A DNA stretch of 64,000 bases from Mesorhizobium sp. WSM3860 (GCF_002294995.1 NZ_NSGF01000004.1:186001-250000), one strand, 5' to 3'; shown: positions 16,932-25,582, counted from the first letter of the stretch. The notes: generated from the letters alone by a model not told the origin. Numbers and translations: made by a program.

Positions 16932-16980
16932 GATCGGCCTTTGGGTGAGACAAAGGCCGGTCGTCGTCAGGCGCTCGATA
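16932..16980. repeat. Degenerate copy of the 3' end of the MFS gene, with a hairpin
   Basis: This stretch aligns by eye with 17569-17620, the 3' end of the MFS gene: shared GATCGGCC, a GAGACAA core and GCTCGAT, with a five-base gap. On the minus strand both read IER-TT-G into a short tail before the stop. The copy holds a perfect nine-base inverted repeat (16935-16943 with 16951-16959). No T tract follows, so I do not call a terminator. Confidence 0.5.
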
Positions 16981-17023
16981 CGGAAGAAGTAGGCATCGCC
17001 GGAAGCAGATCGGTACGAAGCAC

Positions 17024-17446
17024 TCAACGCTTCGGCAGCAACTTGCTCATGCTCACACGCTCTTCGACTTTGTATCCGCACTTTCGATAGAACCCCAAAA
17101 CTGCCGAGTTGGAGACGACAACTTGGAGGTTGATTTTTACACATCCGAGGCTGGCCAGCCGCCTTTCGGCATCCTGGATGAGGGCCTCGCCAATCCCTTT
17201 CTGACGATGGGACTGCAGGACTGCAATCCGCGATATCCATCCTCGGTGACCGTCATACCCGGCCATGATCGATCCGACGACCTGATCGGCCTCGATCGCC
17301 ACTAAAAGCAGGTTTGGTTGAAACCGCAGCTTCTCAGCGATTGAAATGCGGGCCGCGTTCCAAGGGGCACCATTGGGGAATGCTTCTCGCCATAGCGCAT
17401 CGGTGCCGTCAAAATGACGTTCACCGTATTGGATAATCGAGACCAT
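17024..17446 (-). CDS. GNAT-family N-acetyltransferase
   Basis: A 140-residue acetyltransferase with the acetyl-CoA pyrophosphate loop RQKGIGEALI (about residues 78-87, the Q/R-x-x-G-x-G/A motif) and a C-terminal NSAVLGFYRKCGYKVEERV segment typical of the family. The acceptor substrate is unknown. It lies between the MFS gene and a degenerate copy of that gene's 3' end. Its base composition is visibly less GC-rich than its neighbours, which suggests a recent acquisition. Confidence 0.9.
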   Translation of the reverse strand: MVSIIQYGERHFDGTDALWREAFPNGAPWNAARISIAEKLRFQPNLLLVAIEADQVVGSIMAGYDGHRGWISRIAVLQSHRQKGIGEALIQDAERRLASLGCVKINLQVVVSNSAVLGFYRKCGYKVEERVSMSKLLPKR

Positions 17447-17559
17447 TCAGTTCGTCCAATTGGGATCGCTCGGAGCTCGCTGGAACAGTAGCAACAAAGC
17501 CGAAGAGGTTGGAAGTTGCTCCTGATGATCCCAGCCTGCCTGCAAAATACCATGCAGGT

Positions 17560-19203
17560 CTAGTGATCGATCGGCCCCTTGGGCGAGACAAGGGCCGTGC
17601 CGGCCGTCGTTGGCCGCTCGATCATGCGGCGCACACGCGGCGGATTCTCGCCGCTGTGCAGCGCGCGGATGCGCTCGCCGACAACGGCGTCGGCATGGGT
17701 GGCACGCCGGTTGTGGCGGATATACTCGACCCAGGTCGGCGTGTGGTAGTGCTCGATCCAGATGCCCGGATTTTCGAGATCGCGGGCGAGTGTCCAGTTG
17801 CGAGCGCCGTCGCGGCGGCGGATGCGGCCACGCTCGGCCATGGTGGCGAGGAATTCCGGCACATCCTCCTCGCGAATGATGTATTCGATCATGATGGCGA
17901 TCGGGCCGCTGCGCGGCTTCAAATCGAGCGCCAGCATCGGCTCCTTGAACCGGTTGAGCGGATCGAGGTTGAGAGCGGTGTGCTGCGGCAGCGGCAGGAT
18001 GAAGCCGATGGCGCCGCCCGCCAGCATCGCGACGGCGGCAACCATCAACGCTGATTCCGCGCCATGGGCGTCGGCGACGACGCCCCAGATCCAACTGCCC
18101 AGCGCAATGCCGCCGAAGGTTGCCGTCTGGTAGATCGACAGCACGCGCCCGACCACCCAGCGCGGCGTAGACATCTGCACCGTGACGTTGAAATGCGAGA
18201 GCGCGATCACCCAGCAGGCACCGCCGATGAGCAGGCCGGCGGAGGTCTGCCAGGCATTGTTGCTGACGGCGGCGTTGAAGGCGCAAAGCGCGAAACCGGC
18301 GAAGGCGGCGCGCACCATCGTTTCGCTGGAGAGCAACTGCCTCAGCCTCACGCTGATCAGCGCACCGCCGACCGCGCCTATGCCAAAGGCGCCGAGCATG
18401 ATGCCATAGGTCAGCGCATCGCCCTTGACGACATCGCGCGCCACCAGCGGCAGCAGCGCCAGCACCGCGCCGGCGCTGAAGCCGAAGGCCGAGCCTCTCG
18501 CCAGCACCTTGCCGATGTTCGGCGACATGGCGACATAGCGCAGGCCGGCGCCCATCGCGGCGCCGAGCGATTCCCGCGGCAAGGTCGGCGCGGGCACTTC
18601 CGGCTTCCAGCGAAACAGCACGACGATCAGGCCGATATAACTGACGGCGTTGGCGGCGAAGGCCGCCGCCGCGCCCGCGGCGGCGACGATGATGCCGCCG
18701 ATCGCCGGGCCGACGCTGCGCGTGATGTTGAAGCCCATCGAGTTGAGCGCGATCGCCGCCGGCACCTTGGCGCGCGGCACCATGTCGCCGACCGACGCCT
18801 GCCATGACGGGCTGTTCAGCGCCGTGCCGCTGTCGATCAGGAAGGTGAAGGCAAGCAGCGTCCACGGCGTCATCCAGCCGAACCAGGTGAACACCGTCAG
18901 CAGCGCCGAGACCACCAGCATGAAGCTCTGCGCCACCAGCATGACCTTGCGGCGGTTGAAGCTGTCGGCAATGGCGCCGGCGACGAGCGCGAACAGCATG
19001 ATCGGCAAGGTGGTCGAGGCCTGCACCAGCGCCACCTGGTAGGAAGAGGTGGCGATCGTCGTCATCATCCAGGCGGCGCCCACGCCCTGGATCAAGCCGC
19101 CGAAATTCGACACAAGGCTCGCCGACCAGACGGCACGGAAGATGCCGTGCCGGAACGGCGCCAGCGCCGAGACGCGTTCGCTTTCCGGCTCGTCGTCGAT
19201 CAT
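17560..19203 (-). CDS. MFS transporter (MFS_3/enterobactin-exporter-like)
   Basis: A transporter of about 547 residues with twelve hydrophobic segments in the first 410 residues, starting FRHGIFRAVWSASLVSNFGG, the entry pattern of the MFS_3 group. The C-terminal 110 residues form a soluble domain (MIEYIIREEDVPEFL, WIEHYHTPTWVEYIRHN) that resembles an ABM-like fold and is usual in this group. The exported compound is unknown. ATG 19203 is chosen because the product begins shortly before the first helix; the frame stays open to 19302. The last residues are echoed in a degenerate copy at 16.93-16.98 kb. Confidence 0.87.
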   Translation of the reverse strand: MIDDEPESERVSALAPFRHGIFRAVWSASLVSNFGGLIQGVGAAWMMTTIATSSYQVALVQASTTLPIMLFALVAGAIADSFNRRKVMLVAQSFMLVVSALLTVFTWFGWMTPWTLLAFTFLIDSGTALNSPSWQASVGDMVPRAKVPAAIALNSMGFNITRSVGPAIGGIIVAAAGAAAAFAANAVSYIGLIVVLFRWKPEVPAPTLPRESLGAAMGAGLRYVAMSPNIGKVLARGSAFGFSAGAVLALLPLVARDVVKGDALTYGIMLGAFGIGAVGGALISVRLRQLLSSETMVRAAFAGFALCAFNAAVSNNAWQTSAGLLIGGACWVIALSHFNVTVQMSTPRWVVGRVLSIYQTATFGGIALGSWIWGVVADAHGAESALMVAAVAMLAGGAIGFILPLPQHTALNLDPLNRFKEPMLALDLKPRSGPIAIMIEYIIREEDVPEFLATMAERGRIRRRDGARNWTLARDLENPGIWIEHYHTPTWVEYIRHNRRATHADAVVGERIRALHSGENPPRVRRMIERPTTAGTALVSPKGPIDH

Positions 19204-19350
19204 GGTCGCTGTCCCGCCTTCATTTCGTGCCTTGCGCTCGCCCGGCGCCATTATCGCGCCGGCGACTCGCCAAAGGATCCCGGTCCAACAACAGGAAGGC
19301 AAAGGCGAAAATGCGTCGGCGAAGCTTTAAGCCAAGCATCTTGCCGGTGT

Positions 19351-19391
19351 GGACCAAACTTTTGCTGGTCCGCGCGGGCGGGATGCCCGCG
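19351..19391 (-). terminator. Tandem stem-loops downstream of fliQ
   Basis: Nine bases after the fliQ stop lie two perfect hairpins: CGCGGGC/GCCCGCG (19373-19391, five-base loop) and GGACCA/TGGTCC (19351-19371). Neither has a clean T tract, so this may be a factor-dependent end or an mRNA 3' stabiliser. It marks the end of the rem/flgE-fliQ operon where other rhizobia continue into flhA. Confidence 0.45.
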
Positions 19392-19399
19392 ACCGCAGA

Positions 19400-19666
19400 T
19401 CAGAAGCCGTGCTCGATGCGTTCGAAGATGACGTTGGTGAAGGCCGAGATCTGGCTGCCGATGAACGGGCCGGTCAGCGCCACCACCAGCATGATGGCCA
19501 CGATCTTAGGCACGAAAGTGAGGGTAATTTCCTGAATCTGGGTCAGCGCCTGGATGAGCGCGATGCCGATGCCGACGGCCATGGCCACGAGCACCACCGG
19601 CGCGGAGGCGGTAAGCACCGTCCACACCGCGTACTGCACGATATCGAGAGCATCGGCCTCGTTCAT
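19400..19666 (-). CDS. fliQ: Flagellar export gate protein FliQ
   Basis: An 88-residue protein with two membrane helices, the full length of the family. The conserved ALTQIQEITLTFVPKI segment joins the helices. FliQ forms the lower part of the FliPQR export pore. ATG 19666 (MNEADALDIV) is chosen over the longer frame to 19741. It is the last gene of the flgE-flgK-flgL-flaF-flbT-flgD-fliQ unit; flhA, the usual next gene, is 15 kb away. Confidence 0.95.
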   Translation of the reverse strand: MNEADALDIVQYAVWTVLTASAPVVLVAMAVGIGIALIQALTQIQEITLTFVPKIVAIMLVVALTGPFIGSQISAFTNVIFERIEHGF

Positions 19667-19688
19667 GGGCAGACCCATTATGAACCGG

Positions 19689-20096
19689 CTAGGCGGCCGG
19701 CTTGATCGATACGCCTGCGCCGACAGGGACCTCGGTGCCATCCTGCAGCACCGCGATCAGGCCGCTGCTGGCGAGCTTCACCGAAGCCACGTTCCCTGTC
19801 GTCTTGCCGTCGGCGGAGGTGATCGAACGGCCGATCAGCGCGTCCGCCTGCGACAGCGCCGAGGATTGCATGATCTGGTCGAGCTTGCTGTTGGTCTGCA
19901 CCGACTGCTCGACCTGCGAGAAGGTCGCGAGCTGCGCGACATATTCCGTCGAATCCATCGGCTTGGTCGGATCCTGGTTCTTCATCTCGGCGATCAGAAG
20001 CTTTAGGAACGACTGGTAGTCGACCGCCGTCTTCGAGGTCTGCTGGCTGGCCTGGGTGGCGCCAACCGGGATCGTCGTCGTCATGTCCACGGCCAT
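19689..20096 (-). CDS. flgD: Flagellar hook cap protein FlgD
   Basis: A 135-residue hook scaffolding protein, exported without a cleavable signal. The conserved N-terminal block is clear: DYQSFLKLLIAEMKNQDPTKPMDSTEY (about residues 26-52), then ATFSQVEQSVQTN. The C-terminal half is short compared with enteric FlgD, as usual in rhizobia. ATG 20096 has GGAG eight bases upstream. It caps the growing hook and directs FlgE assembly. Confidence 0.95.
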   Translation of the reverse strand: MAVDMTTTIPVGATQASQQTSKTAVDYQSFLKLLIAEMKNQDPTKPMDSTEYVAQLATFSQVEQSVQTNSKLDQIMQSSALSQADALIGRSITSADGKTTGNVASVKLASSGLIAVLQDGTEVPVGAGVSIKPAA

Positions 20097-20098
20097 CT

Positions 20099-20536
20099 TT
20101 ATGCTCCCACAGCCAGCGCGCGCGACGCTTCCGGAATGTCGTCATTGCCGCCGAGCGCGTGGCGCTCGAGCGGATAGAGCGCGCGGATCGCTTTCAGCGC
20201 CTCGTAGATATGATCCTCGCCGACCATGCGGTCGATCTGCTTCAGCGCGCTGCAGATGTCCTGGTTGTCGAAGCTTGCGATCAGCATCGGCAGCGAGCGG
20301 CGGAACATGTCGCGGGCCTCGGAGGCGCCCGGCGGGTTGATCAGCATGATCTGCACGATGAAATAGAGCTGCCTGAGCGGCGTCGAGGCCTGCTCGGCCT
20401 GGATGACATGGCTTTCGAGTAGGAACTGGACGTCGTTCATCAGCTCGAGAGTGACTTTGCGGTCGACCCGGATGACGGCGCCGTTGATGTAGATCTTCTC
20501 GTTCGGCTTCAGCGAGATCTTCAGCGTGTTGCTCAT
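20099..20536 (-). CDS. flbT: Flagellin post-transcriptional regulator FlbT
   Basis: A 145-residue cytoplasmic protein starting LKISLKPNEKIYINGAVIRVDRKV, the family signature. In Caulobacter FlbT binds flagellin mRNA leaders and triggers decay until the hook is complete; in Brucella and some rhizobia it can act positively. ATG 20536 gives the normal length. It overlaps flaF by four bases. Two stem-loops in the leaders of the flagellin genes here are candidate targets. Confidence 0.95.
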   Translation of the reverse strand: MSNTLKISLKPNEKIYINGAVIRVDRKVTLELMNDVQFLLESHVIQAEQASTPLRQLYFIVQIMLINPPGASEARDMFRRSLPMLIASFDNQDICSALKQIDRMVGEDHIYEALKAIRALYPLERHALGGNDDIPEASRALAVGA

Positions 20537-20880
20537 TGGATGCCGTCTCGGATGATCTGGGAGACCTCGATCAATCCTTCGAAATTGTTGGTGCGGCCCT
20601 GCCGGATGTCTTCCGTTTCGCGCAGCAGCCACAGGCCGATCGAGATCAGATTGGCACGCAGTTCCTTGGGCAGCGCATTGTCGCTGGAGCCGAGATCCTC
20701 GACGAAGGTGGTCCAGATGCGGTTGGTGAAGTGCAGCGCCTCGACCGCCTCCAACGACTCGGGCCCGACGGAAGCAGCCGTGGACAACATGTCGATCGAT
20801 CGGGTGAGCAATTGCCGCTCCCGGTCCTTGGCGTCGGCGACGGAGTCGGTCTGGATGTCGGCGTAGGAGAATTGATACAT
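20533..20880 (-). CDS. flaF: Flagellin biosynthesis regulator FlaF
   Basis: A 115-residue protein with the family pattern MYQFSYADIQ, DRERQLLTRSIDML and LPKELRANLISIGLWLLRETEDIRQG. FlaF works with FlbT in flagellin production, in Caulobacter as a positive factor for flagellin translation or secretion. It is translationally coupled to flbT (four-base overlap) and follows flgL by 31 bases. Confidence 0.95.
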   Translation of the reverse strand: MYQFSYADIQTDSVADAKDRERQLLTRSIDMLSTAASVGPESLEAVEALHFTNRIWTTFVEDLGSSDNALPKELRANLISIGLWLLRETEDIRQGRTNNFEGLIEVSQIIRDGIQ

Positions 20881-20911
20881 CGTCGGAGCTCTGGCGTTCC
20901 GGTGAGAGTGT

Positions 20912-21961
20912 TCAGGTGAGATAGTTCAACAGGCTCAGCTGCTGCAGTCGCGCGGTCAAGGCGAAGGACGTTTCTATATGCTGCGTCAGGTCGGCCACGC
21001 GGGTGGCGGCCTCCGAGGGATCGACGCCTTCGAGGTCGATGATATGCTTCTCGAACAGATCGACCTGGGTCTTCATGCGATCGCTGGCGTCGGACACGCG
21101 CTTCTGGGCGAGGCCGGCTTCGGACTGCACCTGGACGATACCGCCGATGGCCTCGCCGACCAGCTTTTGCGCGCGGCTGACGATCGTGTTCTGCCCGGCC
21201 GCGCTGATGTTGCCGGCGAAGAGGGTGCCGACCATGGCGGCCGCCATGGCGAGCTTGCGGATGCCTTGCTCGTTGGCGCTGACCGATGTCTGCGTGGTCT
21301 CGCTCAATGAAATGCGGCTGGTGATCTGGTCGTCGGTGGCGTTCGACCAGTTGGCCTGCCAGCCGGAGCCCAGGAACTGCGGCTCGACCGTGGTGGTGAT
21401 GAAGTCGTCCATCTGGGCGGCGGTGATGTTGGCGGCCGCGGGGTCGTTCTGGGCGAAGCCGAAATAGCTGGTGAAGGCGGAGTCGAACGCCGCCTTGGCG
21501 GGCGAGCCGGCGGCGCTGAAATCGTCGATCGGCTTGACGTCGGTGTTGGTCCCGGCAAACAGGTATTCGCCATTTACGCTGGTGTTCAGGATGCCTGTCA
21601 TCTGCTGCAGCGCCGTGGCGCCGGCGGTCTGGGTGATGCTGGTCGAGGAGTCGCCCGACACGGCGCTGGTCAGCGCCGTCAGCAGATCTTGCGCGACATC
21701 GGAGAGCTGACCCAGCGAATCCTGCGTCGAAGTCAGGCGCGCGGCGACCAGCGAGTTCGAATCGACGATACCGTTTAACCGGTCGAGATCGCGCTGGAAG
21801 GTGACGGCCTGTGTCGTGCGCCCGCCAAGGGCCAGGCCGACATCCGCTACCTTGCCGGTCTGGGATTCCGTCGTCGCCTTGACGAGCTCGGCCTGCATGC
21901 GCATCTGCTGATAGCGCAGGGCGTTGGATATGGCGGCTGAGGAGACGGCTGTCGCTTTCAT
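20912..21961 (-). CDS. flgL: Hook-filament junction protein FlgL (HAP3)
   Basis: A 349-residue flagellin-like protein. The N-terminal heptad region (ISNALRYQQMRMQAELVKATTESQTGKVADVGLALGG) and the C-terminal coiled coil (about residues 280-349, ending LQQLSLLNYLT) are the filament-fold ends; the centre is variable. It joins the hook to the flagellin filament. It starts three bases after the flgK stop, so the two are coupled. Confidence 0.93.
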   Translation of the reverse strand: MKATAVSSAAISNALRYQQMRMQAELVKATTESQTGKVADVGLALGGRTTQAVTFQRDLDRLNGIVDSNSLVAARLTSTQDSLGQLSDVAQDLLTALTSAVSGDSSTSITQTAGATALQQMTGILNTSVNGEYLFAGTNTDVKPIDDFSAAGSPAKAAFDSAFTSYFGFAQNDPAAANITAAQMDDFITTTVEPQFLGSGWQANWSNATDDQITSRISLSETTQTSVSANEQGIRKLAMAAAMVGTLFAGNISAAGQNTIVSRAQKLVGEAIGGIVQVQSEAGLAQKRVSDASDRMKTQVDLFEKHIIDLEGVDPSEAATRVADLTQHIETSFALTARLQQLSLLNYLT

Positions 21962-21964
21962 GGC

Positions 21965-23419
21965 TTATTCCACCGCGTCCAACAAGGCGTCCAGCATGTC
22001 GTCGACGGTCTTCATCATGCGCGCCGACGCCTGATAGGTGTGCTCGAGGTCGAGAAGCAGGGACATTTCCTGGTCGACATTGACGCCGGTATCGTTCGAC
22101 AGCGCTTCGGCGGTGCGCGTGGCCAGCGCTTCCTTGGCGTCGGCGTTGGTCGACGCCTGCTGGCGCACGCCTTCGAACCAGCCGATGGTGTTGGCCGCGT
22201 AATCCGAGACGCCGGAGCTGACCGTGATGCCGGCGGAGGTGTCGAAGGCCATCGGCTGGTCGAGCCTGTTGCCGTAGGCGATCAGCAGGTCCGAGTAGGA
22301 GGCGCCGCTGCCGGTGTTGGAAACATAGGCCGCGCCGTTGGCGCCGCCGTCACGCAGCAGCGCCGCGCTGCCGCCGGCGCTCGGGTCAAACGCGGCGTTG
22401 ACGCTGATCAAGCCGGCGAGGCCGTTGACCAGGGTGCCGGCAGCGGGAATAGCCGGCGCGCCGGACCAGGTGAACAGGCCTGCGGCGTTGGGCTGAGACG
22501 GCGCGGTCTCTGCAAATGCCGTGATCAGGCCGCGCGCGATCTCGTCGAGCTGGCTCTGCATGGTCGCGGCAACACCGTCGCGCAGCTTCAGCATGCCGGC
22601 AAGCTTGCCGTCGGCGCTGGTGTTGTCGCCGGTGGCTGCAGAAAGCGGCACATTGTCGATATAGATCGCATTGCCAGGCGTGCCGGCAGTGTAGCCGGCC
22701 GAGGGCGTGAAGGTCACCGACCGCGGCACCGTCTCGAACAGCGTCGTGCCGTCCTTGGTGGTGATGACCATGTCGTTGTCGCCGCGCGTGAAGGTCGAGA
22801 CCGGGACATATTCGGCGATCTTCTTCAGCAGCGCGTCGCGCTGGTCGAGCGCGTCCGACACATCCGTGCCGGAGCGCGTGCCGGCGATGACGGCCTTGTT
22901 GGCGTCCTGGAACTGGCCGAGCAGCGAGTTGAGGTCGTCGACCGCGGTGGCGATCTGGCCGTCGGTCTGGGTGCGGAAATCCTGGATCGCCGTGGTGCCG
23001 TCGTTCAGCGAGCTCACCACCTGCTTGGCCGCGTCGATGACGCTGGCGCCGAGATTCTGGTTCGATGGCGTGGTGGCGTAGAGCTGCAGCGCCTGCTGCA
23101 GGTTGGCGATCGCGGTCGACGCAGACGACGCATTGTCGACCCCGTTGACCGATAGGTCGAGCTGATCCATGCCGTTGTAAAGCGCGCTCTGGCCGCTCCA
23201 TGCCGACAGCGCGGAAAGGTTCTGCCGGAACAGAAGATCATTGGCGGCGCGCTGGATCTCCACCGATCGCGCGCCGGGCGCCGTGCTGGTGACGACGGCG
23301 ACGCGACGGGCATAGTCCGGGTTGGACGCGTCGGCCACATTGCGCGACACGACGCTGGTTTGCTTGGATGTGGCCAGGAGCGCCGACTGGGCGATGCTTA
23401 ATGCGGTGGAAAGCGACAT
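21965..23419 (-). CDS. flgK: Hook-associated protein FlgK (HAP1)
   Basis: A 484-residue axial protein. The start SLSTALSIAQSALLATSKQTSVVSRNVADASNPDYARR carries the rod/hook N-terminal motif with the N-x-x-N-P-x-Y variant, and the C-terminus contains the helical segment LLDLEHTYQASARMMKTVDDMLDALLDAVE. Together with FlgL it forms the hook-filament junction. It lies between flgE and flgL in the usual order. Confidence 0.95.
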   Translation of the reverse strand: MSLSTALSIAQSALLATSKQTSVVSRNVADASNPDYARRVAVVTSTAPGARSVEIQRAANDLLFRQNLSALSAWSGQSALYNGMDQLDLSVNGVDNASSASTAIANLQQALQLYATTPSNQNLGASVIDAAKQVVSSLNDGTTAIQDFRTQTDGQIATAVDDLNSLLGQFQDANKAVIAGTRSGTDVSDALDQRDALLKKIAEYVPVSTFTRGDNDMVITTKDGTTLFETVPRSVTFTPSAGYTAGTPGNAIYIDNVPLSAATGDNTSADGKLAGMLKLRDGVAATMQSQLDEIARGLITAFAETAPSQPNAAGLFTWSGAPAIPAAGTLVNGLAGLISVNAAFDPSAGGSAALLRDGGANGAAYVSNTGSGASYSDLLIAYGNRLDQPMAFDTSAGITVSSGVSDYAANTIGWFEGVRQQASTNADAKEALATRTAEALSNDTGVNVDQEMSLLLDLEHTYQASARMMKTVDDMLDALLDAVE

Positions 23420-23451
23420 GCGGGTCTTTCACGGGCTGGCGCCCGATGGGG

Positions 23452-24708
23452 TTATCTCTTCAGGTTGACCAGGACGTCCATCAGGTCGGAACCGGTCTGG
23501 AAGACCTTCGAGTTGGCGGTGTAGCTGCGCTGCGCCGCAATCATGTTGGTCAGTTCCTCGGCGATATCGACATTGGAATTTTCGAGCGCGCCCGAGACGA
23601 CCGAGCCAAGCTTCCCTTCATTGGCAAAGCCGATGCGAACAGCGCCTGAGTCCGCGCTCTGCACATAGACGTTGCCCGGCATCGCGGTGAGGTTGTCGGG
23701 GCTCTGAACGTCGGCCAGCGGGATCTTGTAGAGCGGCTTGGTGGAGCCATCCTCGAATTGGGCGTAGATGACGCCGTCCTGGCTGATCTGGATCTTTTCG
23801 ATCGTGCTCGGCGCATTGCCGTTGACGTTGGCGTCGGAGACCGTGAAGCCGGTTCCGAGCTGCGTCAGCTTGGAGAGGTCGAGGTTGAGAGTCGACCCGT
23901 TCGGCACCGTGAAGGACACGCCGGTGGTCGCGCCGGTGAGCTTGCCGGTCGTGGTGTCGAAGGTGAGATTGGCCGAACCCAGCGCGCCGCCCGCATAGGG
24001 GAACGACGTGCCGGCCGTGGCCTTCGACTGATCGAATACCGAAACCTGCCAGGTGCCGGTGCCGGTGTTGGTGAAGTAGACGTCGAGCAACACCTTGTTG
24101 CCGAGATTGTCGTAGGCGACCAGCGACGATTTCGACGTGTATTGTGACGAGGCGCTGTTGTCGGTGGGCAGGTTGCCGGCCGTGACAGCGGTGGCGCCAG
24201 CCGGCAGGTTGCCGGTGAATGTACCCTCCGTGCTCGGCGTCGCCGTCATCTCCTGATCGGAAATCTGTACCGGCACCAGGCCTTCGAAGCCGTTGGCGGT
24301 CGCGGCCGGATCGCCATTGGCGTAGCTGTAGGCCATCAACTGGTAGCCGGCGGCGTTGACGAGGCGCCCTTGAGCGTCCGGAACGAAGGCGCCGGCGCGG
24401 GTGAGATAGGGCGTGCCGCTCGGGTCCTGCACGACGAAGAATCCGTCGCCATTGACGGCGAGGTCGGAGACCGAAGTGGTGTATTGCAGAACACCCTGCG
24501 AGCTCACGGCCGAGCGGATCGTCGTCGTCACGCCCCCTGAATTATAGGCGCCGCCGGTGCTCGGCATGATCAGCGTCGAGAATTCGGCGGAGGAGCGCTT
24601 GTAGCCGGTGGTGTCGGAATTTGCGATGTTGTCGGCCACCGTGGACAAGCGGTTTGCCTGGGCGTTCATACCGGAGACGCCGGTCCGCATCATTCCGTAG
24701 AGGCTCAT
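23452..24708 (-). CDS. flgE: Flagellar hook protein FlgE
   Basis: A 418-residue hook subunit. N-terminal MSLYGMMRTGVSGMNAQANRL and NIANSDTTGYKR, and C-terminal LTNMIAAQRSYTANSKVFQTGSDL, are the conserved D0 ends; the centre holds the FlaE-type and FlgE-D2 domains. It is exported through the flagellar apparatus and its length is set by FliK. A copy of the flagellar box ends 35 bases upstream (24744-24768), so it probably has its own promoter in addition to rem read-through. Confidence 0.96.
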   Translation of the reverse strand: MSLYGMMRTGVSGMNAQANRLSTVADNIANSDTTGYKRSSAEFSTLIMPSTGGAYNSGGVTTTIRSAVSSQGVLQYTTSVSDLAVNGDGFFVVQDPSGTPYLTRAGAFVPDAQGRLVNAAGYQLMAYSYANGDPAATANGFEGLVPVQISDQEMTATPSTEGTFTGNLPAGATAVTAGNLPTDNSASSQYTSKSSLVAYDNLGNKVLLDVYFTNTGTGTWQVSVFDQSKATAGTSFPYAGGALGSANLTFDTTTGKLTGATTGVSFTVPNGSTLNLDLSKLTQLGTGFTVSDANVNGNAPSTIEKIQISQDGVIYAQFEDGSTKPLYKIPLADVQSPDNLTAMPGNVYVQSADSGAVRIGFANEGKLGSVVSGALENSNVDIAEELTNMIAAQRSYTANSKVFQTGSDLMDVLVNLKR

Positions 24709-24743
24709 CGATACATCTCCTCGGTGCCTTTCTGAGAGGCTGG

Positions 24744-24768
24744 AAAACTAAGCCTCGTGTCTTGCGCG
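24744..24768 (-). promoter_or_regulatory. Candidate flagellar box upstream of flgE
   Basis: On the minus strand: CGCGCAAG, nine bases, TTAGTTTT, ending 35 bases before the flgE ATG. It matches the boxes of fliF and flgB in spacing and in the YTAGT core. Confidence 0.55.
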
Positions 24769-24799
24769 AGGCTGGCGCGGGATGTGCCGGCGACGGCCA

Positions 24800-25468
24800 T
24801 CAAAACACCAGCCGGTAGCCGAGGAACCTCTTGGAATCGATCGGGTCGTGGCCGAGCTTCTCGCGCAATTTCTTGCGCAGCTTCGAGATGTGGCTCTCCA
24901 CCACGTTCTCCTCGACCTCCTCGTCGAAGATGCCGTAGATGGCGTTGAACACCTGCGTCTTGGTCACGCGCCGGCCGCGATTGCTGGCGAGGTACTCCAG
25001 GATGCGCCGCTCGCGACGCGGCAGTGGCAGCGGCTCTCCGTCGATCTCCGGGTCGCGCCCGTCCATGAAGATGCGCATCGAGCCGACTTCGGTGTAGGCG
25101 GCCTCTTCGCGGGCGCGGCGGCGGATGGCGCTGATGCGGGCGAGGATCTCGCGGATGTGCACCGGCTTGCGGACGACGTCGTCGACGCCGCTCTCGAAAA
25201 GCCTGAGCGTGTGTTCCAGCGAGTGCTGTTCGCTGAGCGCGATCACCGGCGCGCCGGTGCGGTCGCGAATCTGGCGCGGCGAGATGGCGCCCTCGCGGCA
25301 GTCGCCGATAAGGAAAGCCCTGACCGATCTCAAATCGGTGTCGGCGGCAGAGTTCACCCACTCGCCGAACTCGCCTGGCGCGAAGCCCGCGGTGGCGACG
25401 CCCTCGCGATCGAAAAGTGAGCTGTAGCCCTCAGTTACGAGCTCGCGCTCATCAACGATCACGATCAT
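24800..25468 (-). CDS. rem: Flagellar transcriptional regulator Rem/FtcR (OmpR-type)
   Basis: A 222-residue two-domain regulator: a receiver-like N-terminus (about 1-120) with acidic pair DE at 6-7, Asp56 in LIGDC and Lys in VRKPVH, and an OmpR-type winged helix (about 130-222) ending [14 protein letters not shown] and GYRLVF. In Sinorhizobium Rem is an orphan regulator activated by VisN/VisR and driving class III motility genes; in Brucella FtcR controls fliF and flgE. ATG 25468 has GGAGG eight bases upstream. It lies directly upstream of flgE. Direct repeats at 25564-25582 are a candidate activator site. Confidence 0.93.
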   Translation of the reverse strand: MIVIVDERELVTEGYSSLFDREGVATAGFAPGEFGEWVNSAADTDLRSVRAFLIGDCREGAISPRQIRDRTGAPVIALSEQHSLEHTLRLFESGVDDVVRKPVHIREILARISAIRRRAREEAAYTEVGSMRIFMDGRDPEIDGEPLPLPRRERRILEYLASNRGRRVTKTQVFNAIYGIFDEEVEENVVESHISKLRKKLREKLGHDPIDSKRFLGYRLVF

Positions 25469-25563
25469 CGGCCCGCCCTCCGAATCATCTCATTTGCCCC
25501 GTGCGGAAAGCGGTACCCGGTGCGGTGAATCCTGGAAAACCGTCATTTCTTGTAGCTATTTTC

Positions 25564-25582
25564 TTGGGAGTTTTTTTGGGAG
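25564..25582. repeat. Direct repeat upstream of rem
   Basis: TTGGGAG occurs twice at a 12-base period (25564-25570 and 25576-25582), separated by a T run, about 96-114 bases upstream of the rem ATG. A position near the promoter and a helical-turn-like period suit an activator site, perhaps VisN/VisR; this is inference. Confidence 0.35.

Noticed and set aside
16935-16959. A perfect hairpin after the cupin gene as a terminator
   Set aside because: No T tract follows on either strand, and the same structure occurs inside the MFS coding end, so it is inherited from that sequence.
16923-17240. A minus-strand open frame overlapping the GNAT 3' end
   Set aside because: It overlaps the GNAT gene in another frame; only its last residues resemble the MFS tail, so I treat that part as a degenerate repeat, not as a gene.
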